Both the position numbers and the translations under genes were made by a program. The notes under the pieces were generated by a model. That model worked only from the letters and a program-made list of their open reading frames with translations. It was not told the origin of the DNA and searched no databases. Positions 20,286 through 32,475 of a DNA stretch of 64,000 nucleotides are shown here, in pieces (position 1 is the stretch's first letter; each line of letters begins with the position of its first letter). This stretch comes from Ectopseudomonas toyotomiensis (GTDB lineage Bacteria; Pseudomonadota; Gammaproteobacteria; Pseudomonadales; Pseudomonadaceae), in contig NZ_FOXK01000003.1 in assembly GCF_900115695.1 (NCBI RefSeq), positions 1 through 64,000 of the forward strand, read 5' to 3'.

Positions 20286-21734
20286 GTGACTCAGAAGCCC
20301 GACCAGTGTCTCGGTGAATGGATCGATCGTGAAGCCCTCGCGGAAGCGATGATTCCGCTGATTGGTCAGCTCTATCGCAACAATAATGTGGTGACCTCGA
20401 TCTATGGCCGTGGCCTGATCAACCGTTCGGTCATCGACATCCTCAAGGCTCACCGTTTCGCTCGCCATCGCCTTGCCGATGAGGCTGAACTGTCGGTGCA
20501 CGACACCTTCCCCATGCTCAAGGCCATGAGCGAGCTCAAGCTGGGCGCCGCTTCCGTGGACCTGGGCAAGCTGGTTGCCAAGTTCAAGGCCGAAGGCGCT
20601 GGTCGTAGCGTCGAGCAGTTCGTCAAGGACGAGCTGGCCGAGGTGGTCGGCAAGCAGAACGGTTCCGGTCGTGAAGGCACCGACGTGGTCCTGTATGGCT
20701 TCGGTCGTATCGGCCGCCTGCTGGCGCGCATCCTGATCGAGAAGACCGGTGGTGGCGACGGCCTGCGCCTGCGTGCCATCGTTGTGCGTAAAGGCGCCAG
20801 CAACGATCTGGTCAAGCGTGCCAGCCTGCTCCGTCGTGACTCGGTACACGGCAAGTTCAACGGCACCATCACCATTGATGAAGAGAACAACACCCTGACG
20901 GCCAACGGCAACCTGATCCAGGTGATCTATGCCAAGGACCCGAAGGAAGTCGACTACACCCAGTACGGCATCAAGAACGCACTGCTGGTTGACAACACCG
21001 GTGTGTGGCGTGATGCCGAGGGCTTGGGTCAGCACCTGGCTTGCCCGGGCGTCGATCGCGTCGTTCTCACCGCACCTGGCAAGGGCGCGCTGAAGAACAT
21101 CGTGCACGGCATCAACCACAGCGAAATCACCGCTGAGGACAAGATCATCTCCGCGGCTTCCTGCACCACCAACGCCATCGTTCCGGTGCTCAAGGCGGTC
21201 AATGATCAGTACGGCATCGTCAACGGTCACGTCGAGACCGTTCACTCGTACACCAACGACCAGAACCTGATCGACAACTTCCACAAAGGCAGTCGTCGTG
21301 GTCGTAGTGCCGCGCTGAACATGGTCATCACCGAAACCGGCGCTGCTACCGCTGCGGCCAAGGCGCTGCCGGTTCTGAAAGGCAAGCTGACCGGCAACGC
21401 CATTCGTGTGCCGACGCCGAACGTGTCCATGGCCATCCTCAATCTGAATCTGGAGAAGGCCACCACTCGCGAAGATATCAACGAGTACCTGCGCCAGATG
21501 GCCATGCACTCGGATCTGCAGAAGCAGATCGACTTCGTCAGCTCGCAGGAAGTGGTATCGACCGACTTCGTTGGTTCGCGCCATGCCGGCGTGGTGGATG
21601 CCGAAGCCACCATCGCCAACGATAACCGCGTTGTGCTGTACGTCTGGTACGACAACGAGTTCGGTTACAGCTGCCAGGTGGTGCGCGTGATGGAAGATAT
21701 GGCTGGGGTCAACCCGCCGGCCTTCCCGCGCTAA
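20286..21734 (+). CDS. Glyceraldehyde-3-phosphate dehydrogenase-like protein with N-terminal extension
   Basis: A 482-residue protein. The GTG start at 20286 is preferred because GGAAGG lies 8 bases before it; the ATG at 20268 lacks a ribosome site. Residues about 1-125 are a helical extension absent from classical 330-residue GAPDH. The Rossmann motif V-L-Y-G-F-G-R-I-G-R starts near 131; the catalytic cysteine is in S-A-A-S-C-T-T-N-A and the C-terminal part has Y-V-W-Y-D-N-E-F-G-Y-S. The core is therefore intact. Pseudomonas genomes carry this extended type beside a short glycolytic Gap; a gluconeogenic or NADP role is possible. A strong terminator follows. Confidence 0.9.
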   Translation: MTQKPDQCLGEWIDREALAEAMIPLIGQLYRNNNVVTSIYGRGLINRSVIDILKAHRFARHRLADEAELSVHDTFPMLKAMSELKLGAASVDLGKLVAKFKAEGAGRSVEQFVKDELAEVVGKQNGSGREGTDVVLYGFGRIGRLLARILIEKTGGGDGLRLRAIVVRKGASNDLVKRASLLRRDSVHGKFNGTITIDEENNTLTANGNLIQVIYAKDPKEVDYTQYGIKNALLVDNTGVWRDAEGLGQHLACPGVDRVVLTAPGKGALKNIVHGINHSEITAEDKIISAASCTTNAIVPVLKAVNDQYGIVNGHVETVHSYTNDQNLIDNFHKGSRRGRSAALNMVITETGAATAAAKALPVLKGKLTGNAIRVPTPNVSMAILNLNLEKATTREDINEYLRQMAMHSDLQKQIDFVSSQEVVSTDFVGSRHAGVVDAEATIANDNRVVLYVWYDNEFGYSCQVVRVMEDMAGVNPPAFPR

Positions 21735-21752
21735 GCGTCAAGGTCGCAAAAG

Positions 21753-21780
21753 AACGGGAGCTTCGGCTCCCGTTTTTTTT
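21753..21780 (+). terminator. Rho-independent terminator of the GAPDH-like gene
   Basis: AACGGGAG (21753-21760) and CTCCCGTT (21767-21774) form a stem around a CTTCGG tetraloop-type loop, followed by a run of T residues. Confidence 0.95.
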
Positions 21781-21881
21781 ATGCCCGGAATCTGCCCTGG
21801 CGAGGTTGTCGAGTTGATCTCGAGCAGCATCGAGTTTGTTGCGCCCTGTTACCGAAAGGCCAAAAAAAGCAAGCGCTTGGG

Positions 21882-21910
21882 TGGTCAGTGCCGGGGGGCG
21901 TCTTTATAAT
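21882..21910 (+). promoter_or_regulatory. nqr operon promoter
   Basis: TGGTCA at 21882-21887 and a perfect TATAAT at 21905-21910 are separated by 17 bases. Transcription would start near 21917, giving a leader of about 125 bases before nqrA. Nothing else in the 309-base gap competes as a promoter. Confidence 0.7.
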
Positions 21911-21945
21911 CAAGCGGATTTTTTACCCAGGTTTGGCGCCTTCCT

Positions 21946-23381
<1,436 letters not shown>

Positions 23382-23384
23382 TCC

Positions 23385-24596
23385 GTGGGCATTCGTGCAT
23401 TCCTCGACAAGATCGAGCACAACTTCGAAAAGGGCGGCAAGTACGAGAAGTGGTATGCCCTCTACGAGGCCATCGACACCTTCTTCTATCGTCCTGGCAG
23501 CGTGACCAAGACCACCGCTCACGTGCGCGACGGCATCGACCTCAAGCGCATGATGATCACCGTGTGGCTGTGCACCTTCCCGGCCATGTTCTTTGGCATG
23601 TGGAACACCGGCTACCAGGCCAACCTGATCTTCGCCCAGAGCCCCGAGCTGCTGGCGAGTCAGGAAGGCTGGCGCTTCGCCCTGATCGGCTCGCTGGCCG
23701 GTTTCGATCCGAACAGCCTGTGGGATAACTTCATCCAGGGCGCAGCCTACTTTCTGCCCGTCTACGCGGTGACCTTCATCGTCGGCGGCTTCTGGGAAGT
23801 GCTGTTCGCTTCGATCCGCAAGCATGAAGTCAACGAAGGCTTCTTCGTCACGTCCGTGCTGTTCGCCCTGATCCTGCCGCCGAGCATTCCGCTGTGGCAG
23901 GTTGCCCTGGGCATCAGCTTCGGCGTGGTGATCGGCAAGGAAGTGTTCGGTGGTACCGGCAAGAACTTCCTCAACCCGGCACTGACCGGCCGTGCTTTCC
24001 TGTTCTTCGCCTATCCGGCGCAGATGTCCGGTGATGCGGTCTGGACGGCGGTCGATGGTTTTGCCGGCGCCACTTCGCTGAGCCTGGCAGCCTCCGGCGG
24101 CATCGAGAACGTGATCAACAACGGCATCACCTGGATGGACGCCTTCGTCGGCACCATTCACGGCTCGCTCGGCGAGACCAGCACCCTGGCGATTGCCATC
24201 GGCGGTCTGGTCCTGCTGATCACCAAGATCGCCTCCTGGCGCATCGTCGCTGGCGTGATGCTGGGCATGATCGGTCTGAGCCTGCTGCTCAATCTGATCG
24301 GTTCCACCACCAACCCGATGTTTGCCATGCCCTGGTACTGGCATCTGGTAGTCGGCGGCTTTGCCTTCGGCATGTTCTTCATGGCCACCGATCCGGTGTC
24401 GGCCTCCATGACCAACACCGGCAAGTGGATCTTTGGTGCTCTGATCGGCGTGATGGTGGTGCTGATCCGTGTGGTCAACCCGGCCTTCCCCGAGGGCATG
24501 ATGCTGGCGATTCTGTTCGCCAACCTGTTTGCACCGCTGATCGACCACTTCGTCGTTCAAGCCAATATCAAGCGGAGGCTGGCACGCAATGTCTAG
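23385..24596 (+). CDS. nqrB: NQR subunit B, covalent-FMN membrane subunit
   Basis: A 403-residue integral membrane subunit with about ten hydrophobic helices. The threonine of G-F-A-G-A-T-S-L (about residue 230) is the site of covalent FMN attachment. The GTG start at 23385 follows GAGGGTTAATCC. The protein also holds the riboflavin-binding and ion-translocating path of the complex. The last codons overlap nqrC by 8 bases, so translation is probably coupled. Confidence 0.96.
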   Translation: MGIRAFLDKIEHNFEKGGKYEKWYALYEAIDTFFYRPGSVTKTTAHVRDGIDLKRMMITVWLCTFPAMFFGMWNTGYQANLIFAQSPELLASQEGWRFALIGSLAGFDPNSLWDNFIQGAAYFLPVYAVTFIVGGFWEVLFASIRKHEVNEGFFVTSVLFALILPPSIPLWQVALGISFGVVIGKEVFGGTGKNFLNPALTGRAFLFFAYPAQMSGDAVWTAVDGFAGATSLSLAASGGIENVINNGITWMDAFVGTIHGSLGETSTLAIAIGGLVLLITKIASWRIVAGVMLGMIGLSLLLNLIGSTTNPMFAMPWYWHLVVGGFAFGMFFMATDPVSASMTNTGKWIFGALIGVMVVLIRVVNPAFPEGMMLAILFANLFAPLIDHFVVQANIKRRLARNV

Positions 24597-25377
24597 TCAA
24601 AAAGAATCCACCGTCCGCACGCTGACGGTGGCCGTGCTGGTGTGTCTGGTGTGCTCGGTGTTCGTCGCCGGTGCAGCCATTGCACTGAAGCCGACCCAGG
24701 TGGAGAACCGTCTGCTGGACAAGCAGCGCAGCATCCTGGCCATCGCCGGCCTGGGTGAGCCGGGCATGTCCGGGGCCAAGGTCAAGGAGGTGTTCGACGG
24801 CACCATCACCGCCAAACTGGTGGATCTGGAGACCGGCAAGTTCTCCGATGCCTTCGATCCGATCACCTTCGACCCGCTCAAGGCCTCGAAGGATCCGAAG
24901 ACCTCCACCGCGCTCAAGGGCAGCGAGGACATCGCTGGGATCAAGCGCCAGGAGCGCTACACCACCGTTTATCTGGTGGAGAAGGATGGCGAAGTCGAAA
25001 CCCTGATCCTGCCGGTGCGCGGCTACGGCCTGTGGTCGACCCTGCACGGTTTTATCGCCGTCAAGGGCGACCTCAATACCGTGGTCGGCATGGGCTTCTA
25101 CCAGCACGGCGAGACTCCCGGTCTCGGCGGCGAGGTGGACAACCCGAAATGGAAGGGCCAATGGCCGGGCAAGACCCTGTTCGACGACAACGACAAGTTG
25201 GCCGTACAGGTGGTCAAGGGCGGCGTAGATCCGCAAAGCCCGCAAGCCACGCACCAGGTCGATGGCCTGGCCGGCGCCACTCTGACCAGTGTCGGTGTGG
25301 ACAACCTGCTGAAGTTCTGGCTTGGCCAGAACGGCTTCGGTCCGTTTATCGCTAACCTGCGTGCAGGGGAGGCTTGA
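24589..25377 (+). CDS. nqrC: NQR subunit C, covalent-FMN subunit
   Basis: A 262-residue subunit with one N-terminal membrane helix (about 12-32) and a periplasmic domain. The G-A-T-L-T-S motif near residues 229-234 carries the threonine flavinylated by ApbE, encoded four genes downstream. It overlaps nqrB by 8 bases and ends 2 bases before the nqrD start. Confidence 0.96.
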   Translation: MSSQKESTVRTLTVAVLVCLVCSVFVAGAAIALKPTQVENRLLDKQRSILAIAGLGEPGMSGAKVKEVFDGTITAKLVDLETGKFSDAFDPITFDPLKASKDPKTSTALKGSEDIAGIKRQERYTTVYLVEKDGEVETLILPVRGYGLWSTLHGFIAVKGDLNTVVGMGFYQHGETPGLGGEVDNPKWKGQWPGKTLFDDNDKLAVQVVKGGVDPQSPQATHQVDGLAGATLTSVGVDNLLKFWLGQNGFGPFIANLRAGEA

Positions 25378-25379
25378 TC

Positions 25380-26047
25380 ATGTCGCAGTCGACTATTAAA
25401 GAAGTCCTGCTCAACCCGGTCTTCAACAACAACCCCATCGGCCTGCAGATCCTCGGGATCTGCTCGGCCCTGGCGGTCACCTCGAACCTGCAGACCGCGC
25501 TGGTGATGTCTGCCGCGCTGACCCTGGTGACCGGTTTCTCCAACCTGTTCATCTCGATGATCCGCAGCCAGATCCCCAGCTCGATCCGCATGATCGTGCA
25601 GATGGTGATCATCGCCTCGCTGGTGATCGTGGTCGATCAGGTGCTCAAGGCCTACGCCTTCAGTTTGTCCAAACAGCTGTCGGTGTTCGTCGGTCTGATC
25701 ATCACCAACTGCATCGTGATGGGCCGCGCTGAAGCCTTCGCCATGCAGAACCCGCCCGTGCTGTCGTTCTTCGATGGTATCGGCAACGGTCTTGGCTACA
25801 GCGCCTTCCTGATTGCCCTGGGTATCATTCGCGAGCTGTTCGGCGCGGGCAAACTGATGGGCTACGAGGTCTTCTCGGTGGTCAACGACGGCGGCTGGTA
25901 CCAGCCCAACGGCATGCTGCTGCTGCCGCCATCGGCCTTCTTCCTGATCGGTCTGTTCATCTGGGCCATCCGTAGCTGGAAGAAGGATCAGATCGAGAAG
26001 AACGCCTACAAGATGGCGCCTCAGGTATCCAGCAAGGAGGCCTATTA

Positions 26048-26048
<1 letters not shown>
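25380..26048 (+). CDS. nqrD: NQR subunit D
   Basis: A 222-residue membrane subunit with six hydrophobic helices. The ATG at 25380 is used (G-G-G-G-A-G-G ribosome site 6 bases upstream, inside nqrC); an in-frame TTG lies two codons before. NqrD and NqrE are inverted-topology homologues that together hold the intramembrane 2Fe-2S centre through conserved cysteines; here a candidate is in I-T-N-C-I-V-M. The stop overlaps the nqrE start (TAATG). Confidence 0.95.
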
Positions 26049-26656
<608 letters not shown>

Positions 26657-26671
26657 GGAAAGGATGAACAG

Positions 26672-27895
26672 ATGAATTACGAAATCTTCCTCGCCATCGG
26701 CATGTTCACCGCCATCGTTCTCGCGCTGGTGCTGATCATTCTCGCTGCTCGCGCCAAGCTGGTGTCCAGCGGCGACGTGAACATCGAAATCAACGGCGAA
26801 AAAACCATCGTGGTCCCGGCCGGCGGCAAGCTGCTGCAAACCCTGGCCGACAACGGCATCTTCCTGTCGTCCGCTTGCGGTGGCGGCGGTACCTGCGCCC
26901 AGTGCAAGTGCATCATCGAATCCGGCGGTGGCGAGATGCTCTCCACCGAAGAGTCGCACTTCACCAAGCGCGAGGCCCGCGAGGGTTGGCGCCTGTCCTG
27001 CCAGGCCGCGGTCAAGCAGGACATGAAGATCGAAGTGCCGGAAGAAGTCTTCGGCGTGAAGAAGTGGGAATGCACCGTCGTTTCCAACCCCAACGTCGCC
27101 ACCTTCATCAAGGAGCTGACGCTGAAACTGCCGGAAGGCGAGAACGTCGACTTCCGTGCCGGTGGTTATGTGCAGCTGGAATGCCCGCCGCACACCGTGT
27201 ACTACAAGGACTTCGACATCCAGGAGGAGTACCGCGGCGACTGGGACAAGTTCAACCAGTGGAAGTACGTGTCCAAGGTCGACGAGACCGTGATCCGTGC
27301 CTATTCCATGGCCAACTACCCGGAAGAGCGCGGTCTGGTGAAGTTCAACATCCGTATCGCCTCGCCGCCCCCCGGCAAGGACGATCTGCCACCGGGCAAG
27401 ATGTCGTCCTACGTGTTCAGCCTCAAGCCGGGCGACAAGATCACCGTGTACGGGCCCTTCGGTGAGTTCTTCGCCAAGGACACCGACGCCGAGATGGTCT
27501 TCATCGGTGGTGGTGCCGGCATGGCGCCGATGCGTTCGCACATCTTCGACCAGCTCAAGCGCCTGAAGTCCAAGCGCAAGATCAGCTTCTGGTACGGTGC
27601 GCGTTCCATGCGCGAGTCGTTCTACAACGAAGAGTACGATCAGCTGGCCGCAGAGAACCCGAACTTCGAATGGCACCTGGCGTTGTCCGACCCACAGCCG
27701 GAAGACAACTGGACCGGCCTCAAGGGCTTCATCCACAACGTGCTGTACGAGAACTACCTGAAGGACCACCCGGCTCCGGAAGATTGCGAGTTCTACATGT
27801 GCGGCCCACCCATGATGAACGCCGCCGTGATCAAGATGCTGACCGACCTGGGTGTCGAGCCGGAGAACATCCTCCTCGACGACTTCGGCGGCTAA
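26672..27895 (+). CDS. nqrF: NQR subunit F, NADH dehydrogenase subunit
   Basis: A 407-residue subunit that accepts electrons from NADH. After one N-terminal helix (about 5-27) comes a ferredoxin domain with cysteines 69, 75, 78 and 110 (C-x5-C-x2-C...C) binding 2Fe-2S. The FAD-binding motif is R-A-Y-S-M-A-N-Y and the NADH-binding motif G-G-G-A-G-M-A-P. This layout is complete and matches Vibrio NqrF closely. apbE follows after 3 bases. Confidence 0.97.
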   Translation: MNYEIFLAIGMFTAIVLALVLIILAARAKLVSSGDVNIEINGEKTIVVPAGGKLLQTLADNGIFLSSACGGGGTCAQCKCIIESGGGEMLSTEESHFTKREAREGWRLSCQAAVKQDMKIEVPEEVFGVKKWECTVVSNPNVATFIKELTLKLPEGENVDFRAGGYVQLECPPHTVYYKDFDIQEEYRGDWDKFNQWKYVSKVDETVIRAYSMANYPEERGLVKFNIRIASPPPGKDDLPPGKMSSYVFSLKPGDKITVYGPFGEFFAKDTDAEMVFIGGGAGMAPMRSHIFDQLKRLKSKRKISFWYGARSMRESFYNEEYDQLAAENPNFEWHLALSDPQPEDNWTGLKGFIHNVLYENYLKDHPAPEDCEFYMCGPPMMNAAVIKMLTDLGVEPENILLDDFGG

Positions 27896-27898
27896 CGC

Positions 27899-28924
27899 AT
27901 GAGGTCTGCTGTACTCCAGCCCGTTATCGCTGTCGCCCTGGCGGCAGCCCTAACGGGCTGCTTGCATTCTGAACGGATCGAAGAGTTCGGTGGCCCGACC
28001 ATGGGCAGTACCTATTCGATCAAATACGTCCGTAGTGAAGGTGTCGCGCCGCAAGCCGAACTCAAGGCCGCGACCGAGGCGATCCTCGCCGAGATCGATC
28101 TGCAGATGTCCACCTATCGCGATGATTCGCTGATCGAGCAGTTCAACCGTGCGCCGGCGGGTACCTGCCAGGCCATGCCCAAGGGCGTGCTGGATCTGGT
28201 GCGTGCCGGCAATCGCCTGCACGAAGAGAGCCAGGGTCACTTCGACCTGACCCTCGAACCCTTGCTCGACCTCTGGGGCTTCGGCCCCAAAGGGCAGGGC
28301 GAAGCCGTGCCGGACGCCGAGCGTCTGGCCGAAGTGCGTCAGCGGGTCGGTCAGCAGCACCTTAAGGTCGACGGCGAGCAGCTGTGCAAGGAGGCCGATG
28401 TTCAGGTCGACTTCAACAGCATCGCGGCCGGTTATGCCGTCGATCTGATCGTGGCGCGTCTGGGCGAGTTGGGGGTCACCAGTTATCTGGTTGAGGCCAC
28501 CGGTGAGCTCAAGGCGGCCGGCTTCAAGCCCGATGGCAGCCACTGGCGCATCGGTCTGGAGGCCCCGCGCGACGACCAGCGGGTGGCCCAACGCATTCTG
28601 CAGCTCGATGGTTACGGTATCTCCACCTCAGGTGACTACCGCAACTACTTCGAAGAGAACGGCCAGCGCTACTCGCATACGCTCGATCCGCTGAGCGGCA
28701 AGCCGGTTAACCACAAGCTGGCAGCTGTCACTGTGGCCGATCCATCGACCTTGCGTGCCGATGGCTTGTCTACCCTATTGATGGTGCTTGGACCGGATGC
28801 CGGTATGGCCTTCGCCGAGCGCAACGGTATCGCGGCGTTTTTCGTGACGCGTGAGGGCGAGGGCTTCGTCTCACAGGGCACGACCGCATTCGAGCAGCTA
28901 TTCGCTGCAGGAGATGAGCAATGA
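27899..28924 (+). CDS. apbE: FAD:protein FMN transferase ApbE
   Basis: A 341-residue lipoprotein. The N-terminal signal ends with a lipobox L-T-G-C (Cys near residue 21). The mature enzyme transfers FMN from FAD to threonines of NqrB and NqrC on the periplasmic side; it shows M-G-S-T-Y-S near the start and the G-D-Y-R-N-Y and H-T-L-D-P block toward the end. Its position inside the nqr operon fits this role exactly. The stop overlaps the nqrM start (ATGA). Confidence 0.95.
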   Translation: MRSAVLQPVIAVALAAALTGCLHSERIEEFGGPTMGSTYSIKYVRSEGVAPQAELKAATEAILAEIDLQMSTYRDDSLIEQFNRAPAGTCQAMPKGVLDLVRAGNRLHEESQGHFDLTLEPLLDLWGFGPKGQGEAVPDAERLAEVRQRVGQQHLKVDGEQLCKEADVQVDFNSIAAGYAVDLIVARLGELGVTSYLVEATGELKAAGFKPDGSHWRIGLEAPRDDQRVAQRILQLDGYGISTSGDYRNYFEENGQRYSHTLDPLSGKPVNHKLAAVTVADPSTLRADGLSTLLMVLGPDAGMAFAERNGIAAFFVTREGEGFVSQGTTAFEQLFAAGDEQ

Positions 28925-29151
28925 CTTTTCTGGTTGTATTTCTGGCCATGGTTCTGGTCGTCGGCATGATGGCCGTTGGCGTGATCATGGGGCGCAAACC
29001 CATCGCCGGTTCCTGCGGTGGCATCGCCAACCTGGGTATCGAGAAGGAATGCTCGATTTGCGGCGGTAGCCGTGAAAAGTGCGAGGAGGTCAATCGCGAC
29101 CAGAGCGAAGCGCCGAATACCGACCTGGCTTACGACGCGAGCAAGCGTTAA
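28921..29151 (+). CDS. nqrM: NQR maturation factor NqrM (DUF539)
   Basis: A 76-residue protein with an N-terminal membrane helix (about 3-24) and a cysteine cluster G-S-C-G-G...E-C-S-I-C-G-G...K-C-E. NqrM is needed to deliver iron to the NqrD/NqrE centre in Vibrio. It overlaps apbE by 4 bases and closes the operon. Its small size and four cysteines are as expected. Confidence 0.93.
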   Translation: MTFLVVFLAMVLVVGMMAVGVIMGRKPIAGSCGGIANLGIEKECSICGGSREKCEEVNRDQSEAPNTDLAYDASKR

Positions 29152-29247
29152 GCCGGGTGGTAGCTTTGATAGCCGGTGGCTATTATCCGCTGCCGGCCCC
29201 GCCGAGGGTGCGCCACAAGCGCTCCGGCCTGATCTGAAGGAGTAAAC

Positions 29248-30642
29248 ATGGCGGTCTACAACTACGATGTGGTGGTGCTGGGCTCCGGCCCGGCGGGCGA
29301 GGGCGCGGCGATGAACGCGGCCAAGGCCGGGCGCAAGGTAGCCGTGGTGGACAACCGTCCGCTGGTCGGCGGCAATTGCACCCACCTGGGCACCATTCCG
29401 TCCAAGGCGCTGCGCCATTCGGTGCGGCAGATCATGCAGTTCAATACCAACCCGATGTTCCGCCAGATCGGTGAGCCACGCTGGTTCTCGTTCCCCGACG
29501 TGCTGAAAAGCGCGGAGAAGGTGATCGCCAAGCAGGTCACCTCACGCACCGGCTACTACGCGCGCAACCGCATCGACACCTATTTCGGCACCGCCAGCTT
29601 CGCTGACGAGCAGACCGTCGAAGTCGTCTGCATCAATGGTGTAGTGGAAAAGCTGGTGGCCAAACAGATCGTCATCGCCACCGGTTCGCGTCCGTACCGT
29701 CCGGCCGACGTCGATTTCCGCCACCCGCGTATCTACGATAGCGACACCATTCTCAGCCTGGGTCACACGCCGCGCCGTCTGATCATCTACGGAGCCGGGG
29801 TCATCGGTTGCGAGTACGCCTCGATCTTCAGTGGCCTGGGTGTGCTGGTCGACCTGATCGACAACCGCGATCAACTGCTCAGCTTCCTCGACTCGGAAAT
29901 CTCCGATGCCTTGAGCTATCACCTGCGCAACAACAACGTGCTGATTCGTCACAACGAAGAGTACGAGCGCATCGAGGGTGTGGAAAACGGTGTGGTCCTG
30001 CACCTGAAGTCGGGCAAGAAGATCAAGGCCGACGCCCTGCTGTGGTGTAACGGCCGCACCGGCAACACCGATCAGCTGGGCCTGGAAAACATCGGCATCG
30101 CGGTCAACAGCCGTGGTCAGATCCAGGTCGACGAGCATTACCGCACCGAGGTCAGCAACATCTACGCCGCCGGTGACGTGATCGGCTGGCCGAGCCTGGC
30201 CAGCGCCGCTGCCGACCAGGGGCGTTCCGCTGCCGGCAGCATCGTCGACAACGGCAGCTGGCGCTTCGTCGATGACGTGCCGACCGGCATTTACACCATT
30301 CCGGAGATCAGCTCGATCGGCAAGACCGAGCGTGAGCTGACCCAGGCCAAGGTGCCTTACGAAGTGGGCAAGGCCTTCTTCAAGGGTATGGCGCGTGCGC
30401 AGATCTCGGTGGAACCGGTGGGCATGCTGAAGATCCTCTTCCATCGTGAAACCCTGGAAGTGCTGGGTGTGCACTGCTTCGGCTATCAAGCCTCGGAGAT
30501 CGTCCACATTGGCCAGGCGATCATGAACCAGAAGGGTGAAGCCAACAGCATCAAGTACTTCATCAACACCACCTTCAACTACCCGACCATGGCCGAGGCC
30601 TATCGGGTTGCCGCGTTCGACGGCCTCAACCGGCTTTTTTGA
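29248..30642 (+). CDS. sthA: Soluble pyridine nucleotide transhydrogenase
   Basis: A 464-residue flavoprotein that reversibly transfers hydride between NADPH and NAD+. The FAD motif G-S-G-P-A-G-E-G-A is at about residue 11. The segment that in lipoamide dehydrogenase holds the redox disulfide reads [11 protein letters not shown], with the second cysteine replaced by threonine; this is diagnostic of Sth. The NAD-binding motif G-A-G-V-I-G-C-E-Y is near 183. AAGGAG lies about 7 bases before the ATG. A terminator follows after about 100 bases. Confidence 0.96.
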   Translation: MAVYNYDVVVLGSGPAGEGAAMNAAKAGRKVAVVDNRPLVGGNCTHLGTIPSKALRHSVRQIMQFNTNPMFRQIGEPRWFSFPDVLKSAEKVIAKQVTSRTGYYARNRIDTYFGTASFADEQTVEVVCINGVVEKLVAKQIVIATGSRPYRPADVDFRHPRIYDSDTILSLGHTPRRLIIYGAGVIGCEYASIFSGLGVLVDLIDNRDQLLSFLDSEISDALSYHLRNNNVLIRHNEEYERIEGVENGVVLHLKSGKKIKADALLWCNGRTGNTDQLGLENIGIAVNSRGQIQVDEHYRTEVSNIYAAGDVIGWPSLASAAADQGRSAAGSIVDNGSWRFVDDVPTGIYTIPEISSIGKTERELTQAKVPYEVGKAFFKGMARAQISVEPVGMLKILFHRETLEVLGVHCFGYQASEIVHIGQAIMNQKGEANSIKYFINTTFNYPTMAEAYRVAAFDGLNRLF

Positions 30643-30747
30643 GCGGCTCCGGCCGGCGGCCTGAGCCGGTCGGGGAGGCAGGCTGGGTAGTGGCTTCCGA
30701 GTGGCGCTGGCCGAATCGGGAGAGCTTCTAGCGTCTCAGGCGGCAGC

Positions 30748-30783
30748 AACGAAAAAACCGGCTCTTGGGCCGGTTTTTTCGTT
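30748..30783. terminator. Bidirectional terminator after sthA
   Basis: AACGAAAAAACCGG and CCGGTTTTTTCGTT form a long stem with a short loop, giving a T-run in either direction. Confidence 0.93.
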
Positions 30784-30816
30784 CTCGGGCTACGCCGCGG
30801 GCTACTCAGGCTTGCT

Positions 30817-30842
30817 CCCCTCTCCCGCGTGCGGGAGAGGGG
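30817..30842. repeat. CCCTCTCCC/GGGAGAGGG palindrome
   Basis: CCCCTCTCCCGC and GCGGGAGAGGGG form a perfect 12-bp stem with a two-base loop (GT), followed by CCGGGGGAGAGGG. This motif is a familiar dispersed intergenic repeat in Pseudomonas and some other proteobacteria. It lies beside the stop of the minus-strand phosphodiesterase gene. Confidence 0.6.
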
Positions 30843-30864
30843 CCGGGGGAGAGGGCGCTGAGGC

Positions 30865-31584
30865 TCAGCCGCGCAGCGTCTGCACCGCGATGCCGGGGAA
30901 GTCGGTGATGATGCTGTCGACACCGAAGTCGGCCAGGCGGCGCATCAGCGCCGGCTCATTGACCGTCCAGACCGATACGTGCAGCCCCTGCTTCTGCGCC
31001 TTGATCAGGCGCTCCGGGGTGCACAGTGTCCAGTTCAGCGCCAGCAGGTGGCAATCGTAATGCGCCGCTACTTTCAGCGGGTCGAGCCAGGCGTACTCGG
31101 CAACCAGACCGAGCTGCAACTGCGGAGTCAGTTCGCGCGCGGCCTTGAGTACCTCCCGCGAGCTGGAGGTGATGGTGATCTGCTCACGCAAACCGAAGCG
31201 TTCGACGAGTTCGGCAATGGCCAGCACGGTGCGCGCGGCGCGCACTTTCGAGGCGCTTTTCACCTCCAGCTGCCAATGCTCGAACTTGCACTGCTGGAAC
31301 AATTCTTCCAGACGCGGAATGGGGCATGGGCGCACCCAGCCAGGGCCGCCCTTACGCGCGTCGTACTTCACCAGCTCGGCGGCGTCGTGTTCAACCACCT
31401 TGCCGCGCAGGCCGGTGGTGCGCTTGAGTGTTGGGTCGTGGATCACCATCAGTTCGCCATCGCGCGACAGATGCAGATCCAGCTCGCAGCGGTCGACGCC
31501 GTGTTCCAGGCAGCGCTGGAAACTGGCCAGGGTATTTTCCGGGGCTTCGCCCTTGGCGCCGCGATGGCCGTAGATGAGAGTCAC
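30865..31584 (-). CDS. Glycerophosphodiester phosphodiesterase
   Basis: A 239-residue GDPD TIM-barrel enzyme, cytoplasmic since no signal is present. It hydrolyses glycerophosphodiesters to glycerol-3-phosphate and an alcohol. Motifs: G-H-R-G-A near the start, P-E-N-T, E-L-D-L-H (metal-binding glutamate and aspartate) with V-I-H-D-P-T soon after, and E-V-K-S in the middle. The GTG start overlaps the stop of the upstream gene (GTGA), so translation is coupled. Confidence 0.93.
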   Translation of the reverse strand: MTLIYGHRGAKGEAPENTLASFQRCLEHGVDRCELDLHLSRDGELMVIHDPTLKRTTGLRGKVVEHDAAELVKYDARKGGPGWVRPCPIPRLEELFQQCKFEHWQLEVKSASKVRAARTVLAIAELVERFGLREQITITSSSREVLKAARELTPQLQLGLVAEYAWLDPLKVAAHYDCHLLALNWTLCTPERLIKAQKQGLHVSVWTVNEPALMRRLADFGVDSIITDFPGIAVQTLRG

Positions 31585-31889
31585 TGTTGCTCCTTGGCAG
31601 TGTCGAGGTGGCGTGGCTGGTGATGGCGCACGCTGTTGATCACGTGATCGTATTCGAAATAGACGCTGAATTCGCGGTAATCCCAGCGTGTGATCGGCGG
31701 CTGGCCGACGGGCTTGTGCTCTTCATCGGCTAGGCCGAAACGCTCCAGTACCGAACGCTTGGACTGGCCTTTGTGCGGCAGGTTGCTGGCGTCGAGATCG
31801 GCGCCCTGGCTGCCCAGGGGAATGGTCAGGGTATCGGCGAAGAGAGCAGTGGGGGCGAGCAGGGTGAAAAGCAGAGCGAGACGATACAT
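31581..31889 (-). CDS. Small exported protein, phosphodiesterase neighbour
   Basis: A 102-residue protein with a signal peptide (M-Y-R-L-A-L-L-F-T-L-L-A-P-T-A-L-F-A, cleavage near residue 18). The mature 84 residues are charged and include I-T-R-W-D-Y-R-E-F-S-V-Y-F-E-Y, a motif of a conserved Pseudomonas periplasmic family of unknown role. It overlaps the GDPD start by 4 bases and is probably in the same operon. Confidence 0.75.
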   Translation of the reverse strand: MYRLALLFTLLAPTALFADTLTIPLGSQGADLDASNLPHKGQSKRSVLERFGLADEEHKPVGQPPITRWDYREFSVYFEYDHVINSVRHHQPRHLDTAKEQQ

Positions 31890-31908
31890 GGCGGTTCCTT
31901 GGCGACTG

Positions 31909-32475
31909 TCATTCGCGGGCTTGGCGACGCTCCAAAGCCTGCTTTTGCAGGATATGCCGAGCCAGCAACTGGCGCTGTGCGTCGGTCAACGCTTCGAACT
32001 CGGTGCCAATCTCGAATTGGCCATCCGCGCGCTGGCTGCAGTGCACCACCTGGCCACGCAGCAAGAGACCGAGCGCCTGCGGCATCAGCACCATCTTGAT
32101 CGCCAGATGGCTGCCCGGCGCCACGGCCTGGGCGTTATTGAAACTGATGCCGCCTTCGGACAGCGATACCTGGCGTGGCGCGCCGATGTCGCGCAGCAGG
32201 CTCTGTGCCACGGCCTGGCCGAGCAGGTCGATGCGCTTGTTGATCACCTTTAGGTAGCTGGCCAGGGTGCGGTCGCGCTCAGTGATATGGCGCAGCAGAT
32301 GCTGGGATTCGAAGTCCATCAGGTGCAGGTCGCTGAGCAGGTTGAACAGCGGCGATGGATCGTGAAGCGCGTCGCTGGCATGGGCCTCGGCCCCCGACAG
32401 CAGGCTGAATTCCAGTGCGATCGTATCGTCGATACGATAGTATTCGCGGCGATCATCTACATCGTTAGTCGACAT
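31909..32475 (-). CDS. PilZ-domain protein
   Basis: A 188-residue protein starting M-S-T-N-D-V-D-D-R-R-E-Y-Y-R-I-D-D. The start at 32475 is chosen for resemblance to PilZ-family N-termini; the ribosome site is weak and the frame is open further upstream. R-R-E-Y-Y-R contains the RxxxR c-di-GMP motif. The second motif, normally D/NxSxxG, reads S-L-S-E-G-G, with serine in place of the first aspartate or asparagine, so c-di-GMP binding may be weak. A helical segment (about 50-100) separates the two parts of the domain. It is the first gene of a minus-strand operon with the two genes below it. Confidence 0.85.
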   Translation of the reverse strand: MSTNDVDDRREYYRIDDTIALEFSLLSGAEAHASDALHDPSPLFNLLSDLHLMDFESQHLLRHITERDRTLASYLKVINKRIDLLGQAVAQSLLRDIGAPRQVSLSEGGISFNNAQAVAPGSHLAIKMVLMPQALGLLLRGQVVHCSQRADGQFEIGTEFEALTDAQRQLLARHILQKQALERRQARE

